A stretch of 64,000 bases of DNA from Pithys albifrons albifrons (taxonomy: Eukaryota; Chordata; Aves; Passeriformes; Thamnophilidae): contig NC_092463.1 in NCBI RefSeq assembly GCF_047495875.1, forward strand, positions 32,491,724 to 32,555,723. Reading direction: 5' to 3'. Below are positions 1 to 15,000 of this stretch, in pieces (positions within the stretch are counted from its first letter, which is position 1; every line of letters begins with the position of its first letter). The notes below the pieces were generated by a model. That model ran no database searches, was not told where the DNA came from, and worked only from the letters and a program-made list of their open reading frames with translations. The position numbers and the translations under genes were made by a program.

Positions 1-3000
1 AGAGCTTGAAGGCCACTGTGATTTAAGAAACATATATTTTAATATATATCCAAGATTATATGTCATGTACTCTATGGTAGTATCTGTAGCACTTGTGTTT
101 TTAAGCCAATTTCCTGGCTGAATTGTTCTTCAGAGAAGTACATCTCAGCAATCTTTGCCAATTCTTTAACACTTTTTCCTTGAGAAGTTCATATACATGC
201 ATATACACAAAAATCATTAAGGGTTTGACAGAAAAAGTACGTTCTAGCTTTGTGGTCTGAAGGTATTCCATAAGTAAATCTTACAGTACACAGTCTCATA
301 CGAATATTCATTTGTAACTTACATGCCCAGACAGCAGTCTGACATACTGATCCTTCAATGTGATATTCTTCAGATTAAATGGTCTCCTGGTGTAAAGTGT
401 ATTTGTGCTCCTTTTGTGTTCTCTGAGGATCAGAGATTTGCTCTGTGGAAAGGCAAGGTATTTCTTCTGTTCTCTTCTGATTTCTTCAATCAGGAGATGA
501 CTACTTTAAAGTATAACTTATGATCAAAGGAGCCATGCTAACAGAGTTGCAAGCTGATAATGGCTAGGATGGGCCATGCTGCTCCCAAGGAAACATGACC
601 AGCTAGGCATTTTTGTACTGTTGTGCTGAGATTCCTGGAAGGTCTTGCAATGATAGTAACTTATAAATGGGATTGTACCATTAGAACCAAGTGAAGGGAC
701 CAACTTACTGCCTCAGGTCAAGCTGGATCTTTGATGATCTGTTCCACTTCAAGATACGCCTTTTTCACTCCTGCTTAGTGTGAGTCCACAAACCTAACTT
801 GGCTTGCATTGGAATAAAAAATTATTTTCTTAAGCTGTGCTTTCAAATCTACTTTAAGTCATTCAATTTGCCATCTTTCCTGCCCTTTGCAATGGGCCAA
901 CTAGTCAAGTGTGTACTACCTCACAGTGAATTGAACGCAAAAATTAATCCAGGAAAAAAATAAACCAAACTAAAAATTATATGTGTTCTGCCATGCAGTA
1001 GTAATTATTTAATTCATTTCACCACCCACTCACATTAGCTCAACGGCTGCCATAACCAAGCAATGGCAAGAGAGCAAGGCCACACATTTTTCCAGTAGTG
1101 TTCACTTAGATCTCTTTAACATAGATCATTGTAAAAGCACAGCCTTGTTCTGAGAGCTTTTTAGTGTCCTTGTGGTGTGGGATCATGAATGAGAATGTTC
1201 CTGGGTGCTGACTGTGCATCTGTGAGGTGGCAGGGTCAGTAGACAACATTAGAAAGGCAAGGCAGATAGTCTAGTGTAGGAAGCAATTCCAGAAAAGGAG
1301 ATTCATATCTCATGTGTATGGGTATCAATATTGCCTTTAACTATAAAACAAGATATAATTTCTTTCATGACATCTCTTCTTCCTTTTAAATCACAGTATG
1401 GATGTGTTGTAGGGGGAAATAAGGAAGTATACTGATGGAAGTTGTCATTTTCAACTGCTTTGGTTACAGAAGTTAGAGAACTTGTAATCACTAGGGAATG
1501 AGGAATGGAGAAATAAAATTCTTGTGTGATGACTGGGATAATTGAAAACTGTTTGTGCATCTTCTATGGACTCTCCTAGATTTTCTTGCCCTTCAAACAA
1601 TGATGCTGAAAACAGCTTTCTACATATCTGTTGGCTGTAGTCCTCAGGATTTGGTTGCTGACTAGGCATTCTTCTACCTGCAGAAATTGCATAAATCTGA
1701 GCATTCAGTAGTGAAAATTAAACAGAATCATGGTCTTCAATCATGTAAAGGACTAAGTAATGCTAATCAGCTTTTGGGAAAAAAAAGGTTCTCATTGTCT
1801 CATGTTGAGTACCACAACTTTGTGGCCCTTCCCTTGTGACTCTGCTCCCCTTTTTCAAATGGGAAAAACAATCTTGCTGTGCTTCACAACAATGAGTAAT
1901 AAAGCCTTTTTCTCATTTACAGTCATGTTAGTGAATATTAATCCAATTGCTTAGTAATATACTCTGAAAAGAATTGCATTTGTGCTTGTGAAAGTGCTCA
2001 TATATTCCTGGGATGCACAGGATACATAAGTGCATGATTTTGAAACCTAAATTAGAAGTTTCATATTCAGTGGAGGAAATTCAACACTGATAGATGGATA
2101 TATGCATCAGGCAGTGCATATAGTTCTCCAGTAGCTGAGTTTCATCAGTACTCTGATTGGGATTCTGAGCAGAGACAAATCCCTGCAAAATGACCAAATT
2201 CCTCTTCCCTTTTTCTTCTTTTCAGACAAATCTTACAAGGCGAAGCGAGCCACCCCACTAAAATGTAAATATTTCTAGTTTTAATAACTTAATTTTTCCA
2301 TCTGTTTTCATTCTGGACTACCTCACAGACTTGAAAGTCATCAGAGAGTCTAAAATTTAAGAACTGTGCCTAAGTTTGTCATTAGTTATTTGTACAGATA
2401 ACTTGGAAGCTGCTGATTTGCAGATCTTGCCCTGTCAGCTGTATGTAACTGAGACTGTTGGATTTTTTGTTTTTGTTTTTAATCAAGAAGACTTTAAATA
2501 ACAGTGGACGAAAAGTAATTGTTTCAGTAAAATAATAAAAAAGCAATGAACATATATCTTGATAATACATAAAAACATCAAAAAGTCTTGTGGGTTAGAA
2601 AATGTTACCTACTGGTGGCATTCTTCTGAGTAGAATCACACTGTGATTTATGTAGCTTTCAGGCTTAGTACTCAGCCTTTCTACTGATTCAAGATTTTGA
2701 TATTTTTCTATTTAGGAGACTGCTGAAATACAGTAAACACTGATGGTCTGCCTGTAAGGATCATCTACCTGTCTTGTATTAATGTCCAGCTATTTCAGAG
2801 GCAGCACACGTTGGGGCAATATGCAGTGAAAGGTAATGATATTGCTAACTATTGAAATCTGTGGTCTGTATCAATAAAAACAAAATCACATTTAATCCTG
2901 GCATCAGGGAAAGATAAAATTTTTTATTTATTATAAATTACTCCAAGAGCATTGTCATCATAACTTCTATTTCCCTCCAGTGGTCCATAGCAAAATAGTT

Positions 3001-6000
3001 CCTATATGGTCTTTCAGAATTAATGTACTTGATCAGTTTTGATTCAGGTCATCATGATGCTTATGTGTAAATACAGTTCACCAATTGATTTTTATAAGAA
3101 TTGCACAAAAAATAATCTCCTTCCCTTCCTCTTCCCACTCCTCACCAAACCCCAATTATGCTGCAACATCTTATTTCTTAAAGCACATCTATAAAGTATG
3201 GGTAGATAAGGTGAAAAATGGCTGGTACCCTTGAAAGAACCACTGTCCAGAAACAAGATCTAGAAAGGAAAAGCATAACAATCCTACTAAGCATGAGTCT
3301 TTTTGATTCACCATCTGATTTAAAAGAACAAAATAGCTACTTAAACAGAATGTGGATAACATCATCCCAAACGTGCCTTTGTAAACATTTTCCAAAGGGA
3401 CAGTGATTAGCTACTTCCTTTACAGGACATCTCTTGGTCAGCAGTAAGAGGCCAGACACCACTCTCTAGAAATATACTGTGTATTGTTCTAGTTTTGAAA
3501 TTGGTTTCACAGATAATTTGTTGTGGGTATAACAGTCCCTTTGAAAGTATAACAGGATGAAAGTTGGGCTCACAAATGTGTTTAGGCTTTGGTTTTTTTT
3601 AGTGTAATGTTTACTTAAAATTTTTCTGTTTAGCAAATAGTAGCTAAAGTTACCTTGCTCCTTCAAAGTGGAAAGAAATGTAGACACGATTTCCATGTGG
3701 TTTCTTTCTGGCAGAGCTGCTTCAAAATTTCCAAACTGAGTGGACAAAATTTAATTTTGCTGCTGCAGTGCTCAAGGCCAGTATTAATAGTTTTGCTCTT
3801 GTTATTTGCAGTGACAAAGTCAGTGGCAGGGACTGTGTGAACAAGCAGGAGTGTCAACTCCTGCTGACTGTGAGGTGAGAAGAAATGAGGAGTAATCATA
3901 GGGGTTTCACAGGACGTGGGTGTGAGGTTCCTCCACCCTTTCTGATCTCATCTGCAGGGCAGGAACCTTTTCCAAGGGGATTTCATACTGGAATGAAAAG
4001 TTGTGCAGATTTGAGCTGAACACCGGACTGACTGCTGAAAATGCAAAGGAGCATGATATGGCACATAGACAAGACCCATTCTTCTTTGCTGAGGGACTCG
4101 CCCATCACTTTAAGGGAAAAGCTCTTCTCCCTTCTCACCAGGTTTTGCTTGTTCCTCTCTCTGCTTCTGTGATATGCTCATTATGTGAGTCAAATGGAGA
4201 AGAAAAGAAGTGAGAAGGGAGGAAGACCATCTTCCCTCACACCCATTCCACCAGAGTCCATGGTTCTGGAGGATCAGAAGAAAGCAGAACAGGGCTAACA
4301 AAGTCAGTGTATCTGCAGGTAATAGTGGCTGCCAAGTACTGTCTGTGTTCTGTTGTTATTGGTACAAGAACTAACAGTGAGTTGACCACTATTTAAAAGG
4401 CAAAAAAATAGTTGTGGGCTGTAAAGGGTAAATTTACCAGCTGTATGTATGAATGAAGGCAAAGACTGCTTTTTAAGACTCCATTTGTCTCTCATGTACT
4501 CTCTTGTTCTGTTAGGCAGTATACCTCTGGCTTGACTGGGAGGCTATTTGCTCCACGTGGACTGCAGAGGGAAAGGTAGTTGACTGAGGAGTTTAATTGA
4601 TGCCTTTTGAGTTGAAAAGAACTGGTATTTCATAACATATTCGGAGCTAGTTAGAAAACATCCTGTTTTTTTCAAAGCCGTTGACAAAATTTCTTACACA
4701 AACACTCCTTTGTTGAACTTCTACTTTGTCACTGAAACATATCATCAGGATAGGTCAATACATTGGTCAGTCTCTAGAGTTCTTACAGTTATTATGAATG
4801 ATTGGTGAAAATGGCTTGGGGAAGTGGGAGACAAAAATACCAGCAAAACTGTTGTCAGACTCTTTATAGGAGAATACTTAGCCATCCTATATTGATACCT
4901 TCAGACTTCTACTTATAGGAAGGGAACATAAAAGCTGCTCCTCAGTTTCCTGGATTTAATAGATGCTTTGCAATAAATCGTGGTTGAAACAGTATCAGGG
5001 AAATCAATACCATAAAGAAAATTTTGAGTAATCAGAGAGATAACAGACATTGATGGTCTGTTGTGGCTAAATGTGAAATGAATAGAGGGCAATGTCAATT
5101 ACTTAGTCCTAAAATGATGCAAATTTTCCTGAACTCCTAAGATCCATTTTTTTGCCCCAGTTTTATACCTTCTTACCTTCTCAGCTTTAAAGCAATGTGT
5201 ACTGTTTCCTGTTTTAAAGGACTGTTAAGAATAGCAATATTGTCAAGTATTACTATCACCTTTCTGGATTAGAAGCCCTATCTATTGTTGGATTCAGTTT
5301 TAATCAGGGAGAGTAGCTGTAGCAGTACTAAACAGAATGTAATTGTGAAGATATACCAAACCCAATGTTCAGTACCATATCAATAATCCCATCATTTGAA
5401 GGTATTTAGGCAGCAATTCAGCAAACACATTTAAACAAGCTCTTATTGAGAAATGCCACACAGGGACAGGCTGAAAATTCATATACTGAAAATTAACCAG
5501 ATTTAAAATAAGTCTTTATTTGTCAGGAGCTCTTCTAGGGGCAGTATTAATGGGTAAAGCCCTAGCCCAAGTTTATAATTACGTTCAGAAACTTAGTCTG
5601 TAATTATAGGTGTCTGTGAATATCTAGTTTAGAAAACAATGCAGAATTGTCAAGATATGCTGAGTACTTTTAGTGTTAATATTTCTGGTTGTCAGTCTAT
5701 AAGAAGGTTAGGTAAAGTATGCAAAGCCTTTGTAGCCTCAACTAGAAAGCCTTTCAAAATCATTAGTTTGCAGCTATTTTATTTTGCCTCTTTGGTCTTC
5801 TGTAAAAAAGTTAACATTACCTTTGTCTATCCCAGCCAAAACCAGGGGAAACACTTCTGAAATCTTCTAAAATCTGGTGGTATCAACATGAACAATGGAG
5901 TATTGTGACAACCTGAAAATAATATGGTGGTGAAAGGTAAATATTCTACTTCTGTCTGAAAGAGGATTGTTTAGGTGTGTTCTCTGTACCTGTCCTATTT

Positions 6001-9000
6001 TATCACTTCTTTGGAATTTTGAGAGGAAGGTTTGTTAATGTTTGTTCAGGATGATTCACAGGTTAAAAAAAAGTGTGCTGTTTCTTTGTCAGATACAAGC
6101 ATATTTTAGAATTTGACTTTAAACTTAGTGTTATCTATCTTAAAAGTTCAGAAAACAAAGAGGATGGAAAAACACTGTCAGTAAACTGTGTGACTAATGA
6201 ATCAGAGGAACTGAACTAGTATTCTTAATGGAGATTGGTTTATGTCTCTTTTAAGAACATGCTTTTAAATATTATTCCCAGCATCAGTTACAGAATATTA
6301 CTTAAGACTGTGGACAAAAAAAAACTTATATGTGTGTTTCCCTAGTAGAGCAATGAGAATAAAGAAGGAAAACTGTGCTTGAGTGAACATGTAAGATTCT
6401 ATCAATATTCAAATCACTATTTTAAAAGGTGCAAACTATTTGTATTCAAACAGGAAAGTTGATTAAGTGCTTTTGTCTCAGTCTGTTGTTGTGAGAGTTC
6501 AAACCCTTAAAACAGGTCCATAGATCCCTAGGCTTTTTTGCAGGATAAGAGGCAAAAATAGATAGTAGCTCACTGTAGGGATAATTGCAGATTGGGATTC
6601 AGAACCTTACATCGCTTTTAACCAGCCTTGATGATTTCTCGGACACCTAGTGGATTGATGCACTAGTTACTGAGGATTCCGTTTGAGTCACCAGTTGGAA
6701 GCATGCACATGCCATACTGACTTTACAACATTGTTTATCACCATTAGAAGTTGAGCAAGTATGTAGATGTGATAGAACATCTCATTTTCATGCAAACTTC
6801 CAAGATTGTGCTATGCTAATAGTTGTAGTGATGATGCTCAGAGAAGCAGATACAATTTTAATTTTTGACATGCTTCCACAGGAAGTTGTTCCTTTGGAGC
6901 TGTGTAGATTGCAGAACATGCTTAGGTATACCATAAGGAACTGAAAGTTATTTAATTGATTTTTAAATTTTTTTTTTAACTTCCTGTATTTACTTATATA
7001 CAGTGTGAGTTACTATGCAGCTGCCTTTTCATGCATTGTTTCTATTCCTCAACACTACTTTCCTCATTTACCTTATTTTCCTGTTTCTTGAACTCTAATT
7101 TTAGTGGTTTGTAAATATCAAGGATAAGAGGAAATTCAGGAAGTCATTCCAGATATTTACAAGTTTATCTTAATCATGAGCCTTTTCTTTTCCATTTTGG
7201 TGTCATTTATGGATAGATCAAAGCATGTTGAAGTTTTGGGGTTTTTTAAGTTTTATTTTATCTATTGTCCAAATATTTCCTTTTCCCTTTTTTGTTTTAT
7301 TTTGTATCTCATCTATCTCTTTGGCTCTCACAAGACAAATTATTTAAGAAAGCAATTATTCAAAGTGCTTTACAGTTAGTTTGAGGAATGTTCTGAAAAA
7401 CAACAAAAATTTCCCAATATACAAAGTCCCTGTGCTATCTTTTAAGGTATTAAATTCTTTGCTTTTTGCAAGCTTAATTATGTTAATATTTTTGATACTT
7501 TGAAAAATTGCTTAAAGGAATCTTCTAAATTGAAGCTGCTTAACTTTGCTAAATCTTTGTCAGTTTATTTTTATTTTCCATGGCCATGTGGTGGCAATTT
7601 CTGATCTTCTAGCTGTTGTAATGTAGTTAATCACACACGACTGCACAGGGGCAAGTAAGGAACTACCAACATGGTCATTTTAGTAATGAACAACTGTTCA
7701 GCAGGATTGATATCTTAGTCCATAGAGTATTTTGTCTTCCAAATTCTTTGAATCCAATTTAAAATTCTTAGTGTCCTGACACAGCTGCTTCCCTCAATCT
7801 GGAGGCATCTCAGCTCTGTTTCTGGTCCGACCAGTAAGCCCCCAGCAATCAAAACCCATAGGCTATTTGCTCCTCTGGCTATGTTGCTTGAAAAGCATGA
7901 TCCAAGGACTACTTAATATTAAATATAAAAGAAATGGACCCTAATTTCTTTCCTTCCCACAAAGTGTTCTGGTAGTTGGCAGTGTTGTTTGTTATGTGCA
8001 CTCCCTGTGCACACAAGATTCTTTAATGGTTGAACAGGGGAGAGTGAGAGCACCCTACCCTTTTAAGCATCCTGTACTCTGGCATTGAAGACATTAAGAT
8101 AAGATTTGAATTTTTGCAAACAGTGGAAGGAATTGAACCTAAGCATCTCTTAGAATGATTTAATGAGTGCCAGAGCATTCTCTATGAGTGAGAGCATCTC
8201 TATGAGGGCTCCTAGCATCTGAGTCATTGTAGTTAAATACATGACAAAACCAAGCTGTTAACTTCCTTGCTCTTTGAAGCAAACCTGTCTTGAGAACAGA
8301 TTCCAGTACCTCTAAAAAAAGAAGTGCCTCCTTTCAGCAAAGACCACTTGTGTACCTCAGATGATGCTTTAGGATATGATCTGTCAGAAGAAATTGCTAT
8401 TAACTATGTTCAGCTGCTCCCAGCTCAGAATGCAGTCAGTGGTCAATCTGAGTAATTTAAGGTTCCAGATTCTGCTCCATGGCCAAGCACCCATAATGGC
8501 TTGTTACTGCCCATAACTTTTACTCAACACTGTGTTTCATTGTCAGGGTAAAATACTGATTTTAAATGTCAAAAGCTGATGCTGGCATCTTAACCAAGAG
8601 CCAGACTCTCTATCTAAAATATTTCATCATAATCCCATAAACAAGTCTTAAGCATGCTGTTCACTTATGCTTCCATTTTTCCTTGATTACATCACTTTCT
8701 TACATTGCGGTTGTATTGCTACTGTTTGAAAGTACCACCCTCTTTAAATGTGTAATTGCAGCGATTGCATAATCAGTTGTATTCATTACTATAGCGACAA
8801 GAATAAAAATGTTCCCCTAGCCCATCCCATGTAAAAAGGTCTTAGTTTCTCTCCTTCCATTTATTCTTATGCAGAATGACTGTTAATGACACAATGGAAA
8901 TTGTGTGCTTTGATTTGGTTGAAGGCTACTCACATTACGGAGGGCAGGAAACTGGATTATACTGGAACCTCTGTTTTAAAAGGGGAAGTAAAATTTCTGA

Positions 9001-12000
9001 TCTGCTCAGATGAATACTCAGATGAGTACTCAAATTAAACATATGTACCAAACATATGAACCCTCTCTCCAGCTTTGGTCACACATGCTGGGCAGGGTAT
9101 CTCACCAGCAGGAAGGGAAACAGTGCTTTTAAAGGAGCAAGTATGTTCCAATGTGAGACACATGCTTGAACTACATAGTGTAATATTAGAATTTGAATTA
9201 TTGCCTTCCTTGAGGCCCAAGGAGACCTCATCTACACTGATATTTGTGAGTAAATCTTGCCTTATTATGACATCTGAGATCACTAACATAAATATTCTCC
9301 ATCTTGAAACACGGTAGTTTTCATCTGTTTCCTCCTTCTCCCTCCAGGTACAGCAGTGAGGCTTTCTGCTATCATGAGTTTTATCCTCTCAAGCACAGTC
9401 TGAGTGGTCTTGTTGCTATCATAAAAAATATGACACCCACAGAGAAAAGAGAAATCCATACACCATTCATCCATAAGCAGTTATTCTAGTTCATTATTTT
9501 ATTATGAATATTACTATAGTTGGCTTTTTTCTTTTAAGCTCCAGTACCTAATGTTGTATTGTTTCATGAGATTCCATTTTGTTGTTGGGTTTTTAATTAA
9601 TAGATTTCTTAATACAGAGGAGAACTCTAAAACATAACTAAGAAGTCAGTGCGTGGTTGTGTTAACATCAAAACTAAAGTAATATGATTTCTATCACATG
9701 AATTTTCTTGATTTCAGGCTACAGCCTGGCATCTACTGTTGTCCCACTGTTTTCACAACATTTGTATTACATTACCTTTGAGAGTAAGACTTTTGAATTA
9801 TGTTATCTGTGAGACCAATACTTTGTGTCCAGTTTGCTACACTTTGCCAACAGGTTCAAAAGTTACTATTGAAATGTGTGCAGCCACCCATACACACCCA
9901 ACGTGATTGCACAAGTTTCATTTCCCTAGGAAACCAGACTAAAACAAGGGGCAAAACCAGAGAAGCAAAAACTGAGTCTCCTAATCCAGTATAATATCCA
10001 CATTCTAGCAATCCAAAAAATGGAGTTTCCCCTGTAAGTCCTACATGTAGAAAGCAGCCTGGTCCACTGCTTATTGGGCTAAATGCAGGAAATCCTTTGT
10101 TTGCTATCAGTCAGTTATGTCATTTTGGTCAAATTCTCATCTCTCATTTCCCCTTTTGCCTGTTTAGAGACAATGTGGTCAAGGAGGAACAAGCACTTGG
10201 TCCATGTCTTTACAGTGCTTAGCGTCCTGGTGCCTATGAAAGACTCTAAAAATCAGCTCATAGTACAGCATTCCTTTTGTTCATTATGGTATAATTAACC
10301 AGAACAGAAACAACATCTGAGGACTTCAGTCACCAACACACCAGAAAATAAAGCTGTTCACAGCTAACTTTCTGAAATCTTCCTGCAGATTAGAGGGCAT
10401 TTGTTTATCAGCTGTGTGGACAAGTTTAAGCTGGTACACTTTTCCTGGATTACTTAAAAGAAAAAAAGTCTCTAAGCTACTTCTTGTGAAGAATTAATCT
10501 AAATTACTAGTTTCTTTTAAGCACTCTTCTTGAGGATTCTTCTTTAAGCACTCATTTATTTAGCTATTTAGAAAATGAAAGGATCCTAAGAAATTACGGT
10601 GTTATTTTTCTTTTTCTAAATTGAGGATAAAAACTGCATTGAGAAATTCTGTCTAGTTTTGATGTAGCTGGTGGTGCAGGTGCTGATAGCTGAAGTAGAA
10701 TTTTTAAGTGAGTTCAAAAGAACTACACAGGCCTGGCTTACTCAGTACTTCAGTACTATAAACAGATCAAAGGATTAGTTCTGTGATAAGGTAGTAAGGG
10801 CACACCACACCCTTCATCCACTTATATCAGAAATAGACAGGTTTTCATTCACATTGCTTCTCTGAGATGCTTTTTCTTCCAGCACTAAAATAATTAATTT
10901 GTGCCTTAAGTTTAACATCTATAAACAAGGGTCTGAACTGTTAAAAAGCCATCCTTGGTTTAACCATAACTGATGCAGTCTCATTTTGCATGAGAAATTT
11001 GTGCTGTGCTTTGGACTAATATAACAGTGATCCCACAAAGCCTATGCAAGTTATGAGGAACAGTCAGGGAAACTTTAGCTTAGTTTAGATTAGATGTCCA
11101 TAATTCTCAGTTTATATTGAACTAATTACAAGTTTTATATGGACAAAAAACCTCCTTCCTCCAACTACTTTTAGGTCTCTTTCTTCTGTACAATATGTTT
11201 ACAGAGGCCTATTTTTCTTTCATGCACTTTTCTAGGAATTTCTAATGTTCAAAAACTTCTGATAAATTTTCCTACCCAAATGATAACTAATAAGAATTTG
11301 TTCCTGATTCATAAAGGAATTTTAAGGAAAAGAACTTTGACAACAACATACATAGTGTACACAACATCAATTAACAGCTGAAGACTGAAAAATCCCTTTA
11401 AGTTGACATTAAATGATGGTGCATGGAAATTAGCATGAAACAAAGTAGCAGTGAGTCTAAAACGCATCAATGCTATTCCTTTTCAACCCCTATTCTTGCA
11501 TTTTCATCAGGAGTTGTTGTAGACTTTATAATAGGCTATATTGTACTTAGACTGCTGCTTAGGAAAGAATCTGAAGTAGCTGGAGTCCACCCTGTAACGA
11601 ATGCAACAATACTGTCATGAAACAACTTTTTCGCATCCCCTAAGTGGAAAAAAAAATCACCTTGGGTCTCCATTCTATTTCCACTTTTTATTTTCCTTTT
11701 CAAGGGTCATGTGATCTTTGAAGAAGCACGTTGTGCAAATTTTGTGCAGTAACTACAGAACAATCTGTTCTTAAAAAATGGGTAATGCTTCCATATACCG
11801 AAGAGCTGAAGTGTCAGGAAACTTGTCAGGGAAGGCATATAAAACACCCTACATGGATGTTTCCTGTCATGTAGATACAAGACACTTGTACCCACGCAGC
11901 TGTACATGAAGCAGATAAGACTCTATTTCAGGTCTTGGGTAGGACAAGAAAGATACGATATATGTTTTTAGAAAAAAATTCTTACAATTGGGAGAAGTGA

Positions 12001-15000
12001 AGTTGCTGTGTAGAAATCTTCAGATGATAAATACGGGAAACAACCCAACACCACAGAAAATATTACTTAACATGGTTTTGAAAAAAAAGCACAGATATTT
12101 ATCCTTTCTTATCAGCACATTTATGAAGAAAGAGATTTACCAAGCTCTGCAAATTTACAAAATCTAGCTCATACTTCACTTATTCTGCTATTTATTAAAG
12201 ATTCATTATTAGACTTACTCCACATCTAAAAATGACTCATGCACTAGTATGCTGAATTTCAATAACATCCTGGTTGCTAGGGTACATGTGATCCCTCTGA
12301 CATATAAAGTATCTGTTAGAAATAGATTTCTGAAGTATATAATGATCAAATCTGTAGAGTTTAATTCAATGAGTGTTTCTGTCAGTAGTTAATTATTTAA
12401 ACAGCATGGCATTTATGCCTTTAAATAAATATTGAGTTGTATTGCACATGACCTCTAACTGATGCATATGACTTCTTTTTCCATGTCAATAAACAACTTT
12501 TTATTTTTGCCATATGCATATGCTACAACAGTTTCCTAGGTGATTTTCCTTCACTTGTTTTTTTTCCCCTAATGGCCCACTCTGTCAATATTGTTCCTTG
12601 TCTATAATTGCTTTTTATCTTTGTTTCAAGCTTCTCCAGCTTTTTCTGAGAACCAGTAAAAAAAATTACGTCAAATGCACATGTGGGTTTTGGTATATGC
12701 TCCAGTGTCTTCCTCTTAGAACTACACGCTTGTTTGTGCACATCGCTTGGAGTTTGTCCCTGCATTAAATGCTTTCTGACAGATACTGGTGAGATTTGTT
12801 AGGGCTGTCACCCCTCCAGTAGTTCAACCTTCTCCAGAATTTATGCTTGTGACACAATCTGAGCTTTGAGACTAGAACTGTCTCTGACACACTGCTATTT
12901 AATTTTAAATTGTGTCCTGAAAAACTTGAGGTAAAAGAATGCTGAACCTGCAAAGTGATGGGGTTGGCATATGAGTAAACCAGAATTCATGCTTTCTATA
13001 AAACAAGAGCTGGGTTAAATAAATTTTGTTTTTTGCAGTTCTGTTGCAAAATCAAAAGAATCGGAAAGTATATTCATTTAACATCAATCCAAAATACTTT
13101 TTTCCTTCTAGTCAAAGTATATTTTTTTTATTTTGGATTCACAAAAAATCCTTCACTGTGTTTTTATTCCCTTATTCCATGTAACATCGGAAACATTTGG
13201 TCTTTTCAATTGTTTTTAATTTGATTCAGTAATGAAACAAGGCATGAGTTTTCAAAATGAAACAAAAAATATTTCATCATTTATGAAACAAAATCTTTTG
13301 CCCTAGTAATAGCAAAAAAAAAAGTTTGGTACTTCATACTGCTCAGTGTTATGTATCAGAGTCAACTAGTGTTTGTACAGTAGAAAAAGACCTTTTTTTT
13401 TATTAAAACCCCTCTAGATTTATGTAAATCCCCACTTTAATCTGTAGGTAAACATGCATAAATAGACAGTCTTTACTCAAATAAGCATAAAAGTTCTAGA
13501 GGACTCCTGCCTAATGACAGAGCAGGCAGTGTACAAGATAGTCAATGCTCACTAGTTATTGAAAGCACTGTATTGAAAGGAATGAAAGTGACATCAAAAG
13601 GGAAAGTGCTGTTGCATGAATATTAATACTGGAGCTCCTAAAGGGTCAGTCTTCAAACAGTACTTGTTTTATCATTTAATTAAAAAGCTTAGTATGGAAA
13701 TGCCAGAGTGTGATAATTGAGTTTGCCCATAGCAAAACAGACATCTATCATTAACACAGAAGAAGGATGGAATGTCCAGGAAGTTCTTTTAAAGGTGACT
13801 TCTGAGAAATCTTTGTCCCTAACAGGTAGTGATTTTTTAAAATCTGACAAAAAGAGAGCATTAACCTCATAATCAGATAGCAGTTTCTTCTTTAACTTCT
13901 TTCTCAATCATGTGCAATTAGTGTCTGTTTAGTCAGTATTCCTGAACAGTCAGACCTGAACTTTTCTCACACTCTAAGGTGCTGCAGGTTTCACAGGTGC
14001 ATCTGAGTAGTTTCCTCTCAGACATTTATTGAAATCTTGGGTTGAAGCCGGAATTCCTGTGTTGATGAACTTCGTGTTACTTTACTTTATCCAGCTCACC
14101 TGCCAAGTACTTTAACCAAGAGTGTCATTCTGGTTTTGATACAATTCCTTTCAAAGAGAAGGTAAAAAATGGCCATTTTACTAGATGAATTAATTGTAGT
14201 AAAAAAAAAATCTTTATTTTTGCATATGCTTCTTATAGGTATTGTGTAAGGCAAGTGGCCATGTTTTCATTTTACCTAGTGTTCATCAGTGACTGGTAAC
14301 TTAAAGGATAGCCCTTCAAATTACTGTAATTATAGAAACTGGTAATTACTGCTGCAAGATGAATCCATGTTGCCAGCTTTGCTGTATTTTGTTTATTCAA
14401 ATTCTGCTCACCAGCTTATTTCCCATGTCAGCCATGGACTTATATTGAGTCTGAAAAATGTACATGTGACAGGCAGATTTCAAATGAATTAACTAAACTA
14501 GCCTAACTTGAATGTTAATGATATATGCTACAATATTGCAACATCTAGAAGTCTTTAACTCATTTATAGTGCTGTAAAAAGCACTTGTTTCTGGTTTGAA
14601 AATGGGGGAAACATATACATAAAATCAGATTAAAAGATTAAAAGGTACTCTAAATATTGAAAGATATTCTCAATGAGTAGCAGCTGAAGTCACATTCTCA
14701 ATCTAGTCTTTTGTATAAAGGAATATTATCTATATTTCAAGTAGTAAATCCATGGGATGAAAACTTTGTTTTCTTCACATTCCAGATGAAAGTGCAGATA
14801 AGGGTTCCTGTAAGGTAAATACTTACACCATAAGTTAAATACTTACACCATACTTACGTGTTAAATACTTAAACCATACATTTCTTTAATAGTTAGACTT
14901 TACCTTTCTGTTTGTTTGTCATATAACACCTGACAAATCAGACAATATTTTTAAAATTAATTCTACAATTGACCGTTATATTTAGCTCATGGAACAAATT